64,000 nt of DNA from Maricaulis sp042095695 (GTDB taxonomy: Bacteria > Pseudomonadota > Alphaproteobacteria > Caulobacterales > Maricaulaceae): the NCBI GenBank assembly GCA_042095695.1, contig JBELMP010000002.1, forward strand, positions 1 through 64,000, given 5' to 3'. Positions 26,039-33,480 of the stretch are shown one piece after another; positions within the stretch are counted from its first letter, which is position 1, and the number at the start of each line of letters is the position of its first letter. The notes under the pieces were generated by a model. That model was not told the origin of the DNA. It did no database searches and saw only the letters and a list, made by a program, of their open reading frames with translations. The position numbers and the translations under genes are program-made.

Positions 26039-28227
26039 CGGTTCCAGCGCAGGCGGATATTGAAGCTCGGCACATTGTCGACATCGACACCGCCCATGTC
26101 CAATCGCGCACCGTCCGGATCGAAGACCTCGCTGAACGCATCGCGCGCCCGTCCTGTGCGATAATTCAGGCGAAGATGGACTTCCTCGCGAATTTCATAC
26201 TCAGTCCACAGCGAGATGAAGCTGCCTTCATTGCGTTCAATCCGGTTTTCGAGCACGGGGCCAGTGTCCGGCGCTCGCGCGCCATCATAGATCTGATAAT
26301 CAATGGTTTGAGACTCCGGCAGGCGGCTCCAGAAGCCCGTGCGCCAGCGGCCGGTATGACGCCATTCGCCGGTAAGCCGAATACTCGGATCCGATTCAAC
26401 GCGGTGGATCGAGGTTGTGCGATAATGCGTCGCCGGCGCGCTCGCTTCGATCTCCAGGCCGAGGATGTATTTTCCGCCAGCCAATTCCTGCCGCAGATCG
26501 ATCTCGTAGGAATAATCGCGGTGGCCGGACGTTTCGCGGACAAAGCCCTGCAGCGGGTCGATGCGCTCGGACTGACGCAGCACGGCCTCGCCATCAATGA
26601 ACAGGCCCGGAAAACCGAAGCCTTCCATATCGACTTCAAAGAAGCCGCTCAGACTGTCATAGGTTTCCGGACCGATATTCGCTGGCCGAACCTCGCCATC
26701 CTCGCCGCGGATACGCGAAATCGGATTATCCACGTCACGACGCTCCGCCACAAACCGCAGAAGGCTACGCTCGCCAAAGCGACGCTCCAGCTCAGCACGA
26801 TAGGTCCAGTCACGTTCCGGCTCCAAAGTGGAGGCTCCGGACGTGTTCAGGGCGTTATCAAGATTGGTCTCGGCGAGGAAAAGGTCGAGATCCAGCTGGC
26901 CGACCTCGCGCTCGGCAGACAGGCGCAGCACCCAGTCATTTTCCAGCGACCAGGTCAGGTCTGCGCGCGGGATGACATCTGTCAGCGTCAACTCGTCGGT
27001 CGCATTCGAGGAATTGAGAGCAAAATTTTCGATCCGACCACCGAAATGCATCGACAAGTCTGTTCTCGGAGTCCAAGCCGCGACCGCAAGCGCCGCTGTT
27101 CTCGTCTCCTCCACGGAGGCAACCGAGCCATCAATATTCTGCGCAACTCCGTCAATCGTCGCCGAGGAGACACCATCGAGCGTATTGAGCGCCCAGGTGC
27201 CGCCGGTCTCGAGCGCCCAGTGCGGCGACAGGCGCCATCGAATGGTCGCCCGGGTCGCGGTTTCACTGGTTTCCTCTACCGCAGAGAACCGGCTGTCAGA
27301 GCCATTTTCCCGCAGGCTTTGGGACCGTTCCTGTTCGCCATCGGTTCGCGTTATGACGGCTTGCAAGCCCATGCCACGGCGCAGCGGTCCGCTGTATTCG
27401 ACACCGAAACTTGTATCAGCATTGTCGAATTCGCTGGATTCCTGCAATGCGGCGCCACTTGCCACTTCCTCAGCGGTCGGTCGGGCGGTTTCCGCATAGC
27501 TGTCATAAGCGCCGGACAGGGTGACGGACCGGCCCCGGCCAAGCGGTATCATCGCCGATCCCTGAGCCTCGCGACTCGACAGCGTTGTATCCTCGTCCGA
27601 AGTTTCGCGCACAATCGGATTGGTCGGCGTCGCGGTCCGGACATCCTCGTAGGAGATCAGTGCCTCGTCATAGAGCTCAAGGTTGCCCTCAAGATTGATC
27701 CGGCCGCCGCTGCGCGACGCGCCGAGTGCGAGCTGAACTTCATCGCCGCCGTTTTCGCGGGGCTCGATTTCCATTCTGCCATTGGTCTGGGTCGTTGTTT
27801 CCGCGCGCAGTACGATGTTCAGGAGTAGCGGATAGCCCTGCATGTCGACATCACGGGCCCCGGCCTCGATCAGTTCGAGACGCTCGACGGCCTCGACCCG
27901 GATTGTGCTCAAGCGGGCCCCGATTGACCCGGAGCGTGGTGGCGGTCGGCGGCCATTGAACAGGACATTTCCCTGCGCACCTGACAGGCCGCGCACATTA
28001 TCCCCTTCATCGACCTGGAAGCCTGGCAAGCGACCAACAAGATCGCCTGCATTCTGCGGCAGGAATTCAGCGAAGGCAGATGGCAGATAGACTTCCACAC
28101 CGGCTTCGCCGGCCGGGTCAGCCGATTGCGCCAGCACGGAGGTGCCAGTCAGCGCAGCGCCCGCCAGGACGGCAGCGCAGAAAAAGTTAAGGCGCAAGCG
28201 CACGATAAGCCCCACACTCTCGTACAT
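26035..28227 (-). CDS. TonB-dependent outer membrane receptor-like protein
   Basis: A 730-residue protein from the ATG at 28227. A GTG at 28242 would add five residues. Signal peptide MYESVGLIVRLRLNFFCAAVLAGAALTG is followed by a plug domain (about 45-160: LPQNAGDLVGRLPGFQVDEGDNVRGLSGAQGNVLFNGRRPP, VERLELIEAGARDVDMQGYP). A long beta barrel ends in Arg-Trp-Asn-Arg. No clear TonB box is visible, so a non-transporting barrel is possible. The plug wording (GRxPG, VLFNGRRP) is that of receptors common in Caulobacterales and Sphingomonadales. The 3' end meets the P450 gene with a 4-bp convergent overlap. The substrate is unknown. Confidence 0.85.
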   Translation of the reverse strand: MYESVGLIVRLRLNFFCAAVLAGAALTGTSVLAQSADPAGEAGVEVYLPSAFAEFLPQNAGDLVGRLPGFQVDEGDNVRGLSGAQGNVLFNGRRPPPRSGSIGARLSTIRVEAVERLELIEAGARDVDMQGYPLLLNIVLRAETTTQTNGRMEIEPRENGGDEVQLALGASRSGGRINLEGNLELYDEALISYEDVRTATPTNPIVRETSDEDTTLSSREAQGSAMIPLGRGRSVTLSGAYDSYAETARPTAEEVASGAALQESSEFDNADTSFGVEYSGPLRRGMGLQAVITRTDGEQERSQSLRENGSDSRFSAVEETSETATRATIRWRLSPHWALETGGTWALNTLDGVSSATIDGVAQNIDGSVASVEETRTAALAVAAWTPRTDLSMHFGGRIENFALNSSNATDELTLTDVIPRADLTWSLENDWVLRLSAEREVGQLDLDLFLAETNLDNALNTSGASTLEPERDWTYRAELERRFGERSLLRFVAERRDVDNPISRIRGEDGEVRPANIGPETYDSLSGFFEVDMEGFGFPGLFIDGEAVLRQSERIDPLQGFVRETSGHRDYSYEIDLRQELAGGKYILGLEIEASAPATHYRTTSIHRVESDPSIRLTGEWRHTGRWRTGFWSRLPESQTIDYQIYDGARAPDTGPVLENRIERNEGSFISLWTEYEIREEVHLRLNYRTGRARDAFSEVFDPDGARLDMGGVDVDNVPSFNIRLRWNR

Positions 28228-28285
28228 TCCAGAATCGCTCACCCTCTGAGCGTTTTGAAATATACGCTAAAACGCGCTCGACAGA

Positions 28286-29875
28286 TCAGGCTTGTGCAGC
28301 CAGCTCTCCCGACAGGGCTCTTTCAATAAGTGAAATTGTTTCCGAAATCCCGTAAATCGCTGCAAAAGATCCGAAGCGCGGACCCTGGGATTGTCCCAGA
28401 AGCACCTCATAGAGCGCTTTGAACCAATCGCGGAGATTTTCGAATTCTTGCGATTTCCCGGCCGAAAAAACCTCGGTCTGGATGATTTCTGGATCATTTT
28501 CTGTGGCGTCCAGGGCCCGCAGGCGGACCAGCAAGTCTTCCATGGCGGCGCGCTCCTGATCGGTGGGCGCACGGAATGATTTCTCAGGCTCGACGAAATC
28601 CTGGAAATATTGAACCGCAAAACCGGCCAGCTGATCGAGGATCGGATGAGTTTCGGGCGACGCACCATCGACATAGCGGCCGATAAAGCCCCACATCACG
28701 TCTGTCGAATGTGCACTGGCGGCCGAGGCCAGATTCAACATCAGCGCAAAATTGATCGGGGAGGCTTCTGCCGGCGGCTGACCGCCATGGATATGCCAGG
28801 CCGGATTCTCGAGCTTTTGCTTGTCATCCTGCCCCGGATAGGCGGCCAGGTGCTGCAGATACTCATCAACGGCGCGAGGAATGACATCGAAATAGAGTTT
28901 CTTCGCCTGACGGGGTTTCACGAAGTTATAATAGCTCAAGCTTTCCTGCGGAGCGTATTTGAGCCAGTCTTCCACCGACAGGCCATTGCCCTTGGACTTG
29001 GAAATCTTCTCTCCCTTTTCGTCCAGGAAAAGCTCGTAGACGAACTGGGTCGGCGGCTCCCATCCCAGGATCCGACAAATCCGCGAATAGATCGGCGCAT
29101 TGGCCTGGTGATCCTTGCCGAACATTTCGAAATCAACGCCCAGCGCCGCCCAGCGCATACCGAAATCCGGCTTCCACTGGAGTTTCACACTCCCACCGGT
29201 GACCGGCACGGTGTATTCACGGCCGCTCTCATCATCGAAAGTCACCGTGCCCGCCCTGGCATCGACCGCCTTCATCGGCACGTAGAGCACATGTCCGGTT
29301 TCCGGATGAATCGGCAGGAATGGCGAATAGGTGGCCCGGCGCTCCTCGCCCAGCGTCGGCAACATCACCTTCATGATGTCATCGTATTTTTCGGCCGCCC
29401 GCAAAAGCATCGCGTCGAAAGCCCCCGACGCATAAAGATCGGTGGCGGACTTGAACTCATAGGTGAAGCCAAAACTGTCCAGGAATGCCCGCAGGCGCGC
29501 ATTGTTGTGATGCGCAAAGCTCTCATGTGTTCCGAACGGGTCGGGAACCTGGGTCAGCGGCTTCTGGAGATAGTCGGCGAGCATGTCCTGCTGGGGCAGG
29601 TTGTCAGGCACTTTGCGCATCCCGTCCATATCATCGGAAACGCAAATAAGATGAGTCTCATAGGCGCCGCCGGTCAGCTCTTCAAAGGCGCGCACTACCA
29701 TTGAGGTTCGCACCACTTCGCCAAAAGTCCCCATGTGCGGGAGGCCGGACGGTCCATAGCCAGTCTCGAAGACCACCGGTCCGGATTTTCGACCCAGCTT
29801 GTCCAGACGCTTTTTCAGCAGGCGCGCTTGTTCAAACGGCCAGGCTTTCGCGTTTTGGGCAAGATCGGTGGACAT
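28286..29875 (-). CDS. lysS: Lysyl-tRNA synthetase, class I
   Basis: A 529-residue cytoplasmic enzyme that charges tRNA-Lys. It is class I, not class II. The Rossmann HIGH-type motif is HMGTF (about residues 47-51), the second signature is KISKSKGNGLS (about 289-299), and TGYGPSGLPHMGTFGEVVRTS matches the archaeal-type family also used by Alphaproteobacteria and spirochaetes. Nothing suggests a second lysyl-tRNA synthetase nearby. The start is the ATG at 29875. Confidence 0.95.
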   Translation of the reverse strand: MSTDLAQNAKAWPFEQARLLKKRLDKLGRKSGPVVFETGYGPSGLPHMGTFGEVVRTSMVVRAFEELTGGAYETHLICVSDDMDGMRKVPDNLPQQDMLADYLQKPLTQVPDPFGTHESFAHHNNARLRAFLDSFGFTYEFKSATDLYASGAFDAMLLRAAEKYDDIMKVMLPTLGEERRATYSPFLPIHPETGHVLYVPMKAVDARAGTVTFDDESGREYTVPVTGGSVKLQWKPDFGMRWAALGVDFEMFGKDHQANAPIYSRICRILGWEPPTQFVYELFLDEKGEKISKSKGNGLSVEDWLKYAPQESLSYYNFVKPRQAKKLYFDVIPRAVDEYLQHLAAYPGQDDKQKLENPAWHIHGGQPPAEASPINFALMLNLASAASAHSTDVMWGFIGRYVDGASPETHPILDQLAGFAVQYFQDFVEPEKSFRAPTDQERAAMEDLLVRLRALDATENDPEIIQTEVFSAGKSQEFENLRDWFKALYEVLLGQSQGPRFGSFAAIYGISETISLIERALSGELAAQA

Positions 29876-30037
29876 GTCGGATCGCTTTCTGTGATGGGAA
29901 AACAGGAAAGCTTGGCGAGGTAGAGGGGAAGCGCCGGGGCGTCAAGCTTCACCACCTTGCCAGGTGCCGGCCTCAACCTGCTTATCCCCTGGCCGGAACT
30001 GGAACTCACGGTTTCGTGTTCGAAAGTCAGATCATTT

Positions 30038-30052
30038 TTGAAACGGTTTCAA
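30038..30052. promoter_or_regulatory. Perfect LacI-type operator palindrome
   Basis: The 15-bp sequence TTGAAACGGTTTCAA is a perfect palindrome about a central base. Its GAAACGxTTTC-type core is the usual LacI-family operator shape. It lies 44 bp upstream of the start of the glycosidase-like lipoprotein gene, in a 220-bp intergenic region otherwise without recognisable sites. Repression relieved by a sugar ligand is the expected logic. The regulator is not encoded in this window. Confidence 0.6.
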
Positions 30053-30095
30053 TTGTCGTGCGGCGTTGAAGACCTGGCCCAAGAAGGAGGCTATC

Positions 30096-31994
30096 ATGGT
30101 CCTACACGTTTCTCGTACCCTGCCTGAAATACGGCTTAGCACCGGCCTGCGCGCAGGCTTGTCCACTCTTGTCCTTGCCAGTCTTGCCGCCTGTGGAGGT
30201 GGCGGCAGCGCTCCGGCGCCTGCCCCGGTTACCTCGGATGGCGGTACCGCACCGCCGCCCCCGCCCGCGGAAACAGTTGCCATCTCGCTCGTGTCGGACC
30301 CCATAGCGGACGGCGCTGAGAATGTACCGCTGGGACAAATCCTGCAGATCGAATTCGACACGGCTATCGATGAAACCACACTCAATCAGGACACAGTCCA
30401 GCTCCAGATTCCCGGAAGCGACACGTCCTTACCCTTAACGCTCTCACTGTCTGAAGATGGTCGCATTCTGGATCTGGACACGAGCGGAGACCTGCACCCT
30501 CTCCTGGATTACAGGCTCGTTATTGACGGCCTTGAAGGGACACAGGGTGAAATTCTTGAGGACCCTGTGATCAGGGACTTCCAGACCGGAAGCACGACCT
30601 GGCCGGCTGGGGCCTACGCCCTGATGGTCGTGGACCAGCCCATCGAGGCTGACAATACCATCTTCTCCTCGTCCAGCTCGCAATACGTTCAGGGCGTCGC
30701 TCTTCGATATTCCTGGGGCGAGTTTGAGGATGATGAAGGCAATTACGACTTCTCGACCCTGGATAATGCTCTTCGAGTCATCGCTGCAGAAGGCAAGCTG
30801 GCCTCACTGGCCATTCTTCCGGCCAGCCGTGACCGGGCCTGGCCCGCCATGAGCGCCCCGGCGGATATATTCTACGCCAATAACCGCAACCCCAATCAGG
30901 ACGCCGCCGGAGACTGCAGCCTGCGCGCCGTTCCCTTTGATGCAAACTACCAGGCTCGCTTCCGCCAGATGCTGGAAGCTATGGGAGACTATCTTCGTGC
31001 AGATCCGGTTTTGAACGACACCGTCGCCTATATTGTCGGGGCTGGTGATTTTTCCACCTACAACTGGGCTTATGGCATCAGCTTCACCGAGGTTTATCTC
31101 GACGATCAATGTACCCAGGAAACCAGCTGGAGCGAGCTTGGCTTTTCAGCCGACACATTGATCGAAGCCCTGCAGGTCTCCGTGACCGACTTCATGGCGG
31201 CCTTCCCTGACAAGCCGCACTGGTTTTCCGTAGGAGATACCCGTCTGGATCAGGACCTGTCCTGCGGAGACACTTTCTGTATTGCCTTCGAGGTCTCGGA
31301 ATGGGGAACGGAACGTTATCCGGACCGTTTCGGCGTCTGGCGTGAAGACCTGAGCGCCAACCGGAATGCACCGAATGCTGGAACGCTATGGTACGAGATC
31401 TCGCGCTTCAGGCCGCGCCTGGGGGCTCAAATGGTTTTCAGCACGGTCAATTGCCCCGGTGATGACGAAAAGACCTGTCGGGTTGCGGATAATGGCACGC
31501 CAGCGAACATTGCTTTGCGGACGGCCATTGATGTGGGTTCTTCAGCCGACCCGTTGCAGGGTTATGGCTATTATCTGATGCCGTATCAGGAAGTCTATGC
31601 AGCGGATATTACCAATCCAGACCTGGATGATGTCCTGGCAGACGCCTTCCAGCTCCCGGTCTGGCGATCTGATACAACCGCCCCAGACATACCCGAAAAC
31701 CTTGCCGGGACTGCCAATACTGATCGTGTTGAGTTGAGCTGGAGCCCGGCCAGTTATCGCTGGGATAACGAAAACAGCTACACGCTCGGTCTTTCTCCGG
31801 CAGCAGATGGTGCTTCCACGACCAGTATTGTCTATCGCATCCGCAGGGATGGTGTGGTGACCGGCACGAGTGATCAGGCGTTCTTCGCAGAAACGGGCCT
31901 GTCAGCTGGCCGCTATCGTTACACGGTTTCAGCTGTCGATGCCGTGGGCAATGAAAGTCCCGACTCTGCCGAAATCACAGTCGACATCGAATAA
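30096..31994 (+). CDS. Secreted glycoside hydrolase-like lipoprotein
   Basis: A 632-residue protein from the ATG at 30096, with an AAGGAGG site. A start at 30066 would precede that site. The lipoprotein signal ends VLASLAACGGGG, with Cys as the lipidated residue, followed by a Pro/Ala linker. An Ig-like domain (about 60-165: PIADGAENVPLGQILQIEFDTAID) precedes a barrel-like region. Its YVQGVALRYSWGEFEDDEGNYDFSTLDNALRVIAAEGK segment looks like the first strands of GH42/GH5-type hydrolases. The C-terminus is a fibronectin type III domain (about 535-632: PDIPENLAGTANTDRVELSWSP). Catalytic acids are not securely placed. Confidence 0.7.
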   Translation: MVLHVSRTLPEIRLSTGLRAGLSTLVLASLAACGGGGSAPAPAPVTSDGGTAPPPPPAETVAISLVSDPIADGAENVPLGQILQIEFDTAIDETTLNQDTVQLQIPGSDTSLPLTLSLSEDGRILDLDTSGDLHPLLDYRLVIDGLEGTQGEILEDPVIRDFQTGSTTWPAGAYALMVVDQPIEADNTIFSSSSSQYVQGVALRYSWGEFEDDEGNYDFSTLDNALRVIAAEGKLASLAILPASRDRAWPAMSAPADIFYANNRNPNQDAAGDCSLRAVPFDANYQARFRQMLEAMGDYLRADPVLNDTVAYIVGAGDFSTYNWAYGISFTEVYLDDQCTQETSWSELGFSADTLIEALQVSVTDFMAAFPDKPHWFSVGDTRLDQDLSCGDTFCIAFEVSEWGTERYPDRFGVWREDLSANRNAPNAGTLWYEISRFRPRLGAQMVFSTVNCPGDDEKTCRVADNGTPANIALRTAIDVGSSADPLQGYGYYLMPYQEVYAADITNPDLDDVLADAFQLPVWRSDTTAPDIPENLAGTANTDRVELSWSPASYRWDNENSYTLGLSPAADGASTTSIVYRIRRDGVVTGTSDQAFFAETGLSAGRYRYTVSAVDAVGNESPDSAEITVDIE

Positions 31995-32060
31995 TCGACA
32001 AAACATTCCTGATTGAGGCGGGGTGAGGTTTCATCCCGCCTCTCTATATTCAGCCCTGTC

Positions 32061-32486
32061 TCAACGCTCGATCAGCTCAATCTGATAGCCGTCCGGGTCA
32101 GCGATAAAGGCGATGACGTCACGCTCTCCCTTGTCCGTGGCAAAACTCATCGGACCCGGTTCGCGCAGGACAGGAACACCCATCCCCCGCAAGCGCTCAA
32201 CGGTTGCGTCAAGATTGTCGACTTCAAGAGCCACATGCCCCCAGGCATTACCAAGATCATAGCTGTGATCGCCCCAATTCTGCGTCAGCTCCAGAATGGT
32301 ATGCTCTTCCTCTTCACCATAGCCTAGAAAGGAGAGGGAAAACTGGCCCTCTGGGAAATTCTGACGGCGCCATTCGCGCATCCCCAGCGTATTCACGTTA
32401 AAATCCACCGACATCTCAAGATCGCGAACGCGCAACATGGTGTGAAGAATGCGATGCGGCTGTGTGCCTGTCGTATCAGTCATCAT
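32061..32486 (-). CDS. gloA: Lactoylglutathione lyase (glyoxalase I)
   Basis: A 141-residue VOC-fold metalloenzyme that converts the methylglyoxal-glutathione adduct to S-lactoylglutathione. The four metal ligands are visible: His in RILHTMLRV, Glu in ILELTQNW, His in WGHVALEV and Glu in YQIELIER. The usual FYTxxLGM is FNVNTLGM, a local substitution with the spacing kept. The Ni/Zn form cannot be told apart. Translation starts at the ATG at 32486; a second ATG follows at once. Confidence 0.93.
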   Translation of the reverse strand: MMTDTTGTQPHRILHTMLRVRDLEMSVDFNVNTLGMREWRRQNFPEGQFSLSFLGYGEEEEHTILELTQNWGDHSYDLGNAWGHVALEVDNLDATVERLRGMGVPVLREPGPMSFATDKGERDVIAFIADPDGYQIELIER

Positions 32487-32510
32487 TGTCTATTATTCAG
32501 TAGGAGAAGC

Positions 32511-32545
32511 GGACCGGCCCCCTGCCCAAGGAAGCGGGCCGGTCC
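32511..32545. other. Perfect 10-bp hairpin upstream of gloA
   Basis: GGACCGGCCC (32511-32520) pairs perfectly with GGGCCGGTCC (32536-32545) around a 15-base loop. On the minus strand it lies 24 bases before the gloA ATG, inside a probable leader. There is no T-run, so a regulatory or stabilising leader hairpin is more likely than a terminator. Confidence 0.5.
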
Positions 32546-32672
32546 ACCCCGGCGCTTTTTATCGCCAGCGCATCGGATTCTGACAAACTCCCGGCATTAG
32601 CGACGGAATCCCGGCCCGGCGGCGTTCTATCCCTGTCAGGACGTCAACATACTCGCTTGAGACTGACATTGA

Positions 32673-32798
32673 CCGAATGGCCCGACTGTCTCCCACACCC
32701 CCTCGGGCCGACAGGTTCGGGGAGACGAACACCCTCCTGTGTCGTCTCCCCATTTCCTGGGACAGGACCTGCGCCCCGGCTGGCGCTGCGCCTCCTGT
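32673..32798 (+). ncRNA. Candidate structured small RNA with a CCUCCU hairpin loop
   Basis: Read on the plus strand, three consecutive hairpins fill 126 bases. The central one (32719-32751) has arms GGGGAGACG and CGTCTCCCC extended by ACAC/GTGT, with one bulged A and the hexaloop CCTCCT. That loop is a perfect anti-Shine-Dalgarno sequence. A CCTCCTGTG word recurs at 32791-32799. Anti-SD loops are the hallmark of several alphaproteobacterial sRNA families (CcsR/'cuckoo' type). On the minus strand the loop would read AGGAGG. Promoter and ends are not defined, so this is a candidate only. Confidence 0.4.
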
Positions 32799-32933
32799 GC
32801 GGAACCCCGTCTGCGATGACTTCAAACCCCGGCAAAATCGGCTTAATCATGGAAACCGGACGCGGAGCGGCTCGCCGCGGCGATCATCGGGTTCTTGCGC
32901 GGGCCATCGCGGTACCGGCAGTCGGGGGAGAGA

Positions 32934-33422
32934 ATGGACAAGCTTCTGATCTTGATGCGTCACGCCAAGGCGATTGACCGGCTCGAGGCTGAGGATGATT
33001 TCCAGCGTGGGCTGACAGCACGCGGCCGGGCGGATTCCTCGGATGCGGCCTCTCAATTCACCAAAGCCGGTCTCAAGGCTGATCTCGCCCTGGTCTCACC
33101 GGCCTGGCGGACGCGGCAGACATTCGACCTGCTCCAGGACGCGCTCGGGGTTCGCGATATCGAAGACCCAATGGCGCTTTATCATGCCTCGACGGAAATG
33201 CTGCAGCGCGCTGTGCTCGACGCTTTCAACCGCGCTGACAGGGTCATTGTCGTCGGCCATAATCCCGGTATTGGCGGTTTTGCCCACGCGCTTGCAGCGG
33301 CAGCGGGCGATAGCTCGCGCTTCCCAGCCGGCTATCCGACCGCGGCAGCCTGCGCCTTTGCCCTGCCAAATGCGGGATTTGACGATCCGAGCATGCTGTT
33401 TGCCTTTAATCCGAAGACCTAG
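32934..33422 (+). CDS. SixA-type phosphohistidine phosphatase (histidine phosphatase family)
   Basis: A 162-residue protein from the ATG at 32934, with a GGGGGAGA site. LLILMRHAKA (RHG-type catalytic block, His near residue 10), GRAD, SPAWRTRQT and VIVVGHNPGI (second catalytic His) are the single-domain phosphohistidine phosphatase motifs. It probably dephosphorylates phospho-His on a signalling or phosphotransfer protein, in the way SixA does. The longer frame from 32895 has no separate ribosome site. Confidence 0.88.
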   Translation: MDKLLILMRHAKAIDRLEAEDDFQRGLTARGRADSSDAASQFTKAGLKADLALVSPAWRTRQTFDLLQDALGVRDIEDPMALYHASTEMLQRAVLDAFNRADRVIVVGHNPGIGGFAHALAAAAGDSSRFPAGYPTAAACAFALPNAGFDDPSMLFAFNPKT

Positions 33423-33480
33423 CCCAGGCTGACACACGTTTTACGTGTAAATGTGCAAGCCTTTCGCCTGAGGCTTGAAT

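Larger units (their letters stand above)
32487..32933. other. 447-bp intergenic region with structured, possibly non-coding RNA
   Basis: No convincing CDS lies between gloA and the SixA-type gene. Short frames on both strands lack ribosome sites and recognisable content. The region is rich in perfect inverted repeats: CTGACA...TGTCAG at 32572-32639, CCGAA/TTCGG enclosing GGCCCGA/TCGGGCC at 32673-32720, a 13-bp hairpin at 32719-32751, and ACAGGA/TCCTGT enclosing GCGCC/GGCGC at 32762-32798. It does not match tmRNA, RNase P or SRP RNA hallmarks that I know. Its strand is undecided. Confidence 0.5.

Noticed and set aside
26176..27828. Plus-strand open frame (550 residues) antisense to the TonB-dependent receptor
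   Set aside because: There is no recognisable domain and the composition is that of a shadow; the receptor on the minus strand has a signal peptide and plug motifs.
32559..32850. Minus-strand frames between gloA and the SixA-type gene
   Set aside because: They lack ribosome sites and homology signals; the DNA is better explained by strong inverted repeats.
32487..32933. tmRNA, RNase P RNA or SRP RNA in the gap
   Set aside because: I looked for GAGGAAAGTCC-type (RNase P), GGTTCGA-type T-arm with tag frame (tmRNA) and the SRP GGAAG loop; none is present.
32657..32977. Open frame (106 residues) in the structured intergenic region
   Set aside because: It has a Pro/Arg/Gly shadow-type composition, no ribosome site, and overlaps the start of the SixA-type gene in another frame.
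33432..33453. ACACG/CGTGT hairpin after the SixA-type gene
   Set aside because: The stem is only 5 bp and has no T-run; it is too weak to call a terminator.
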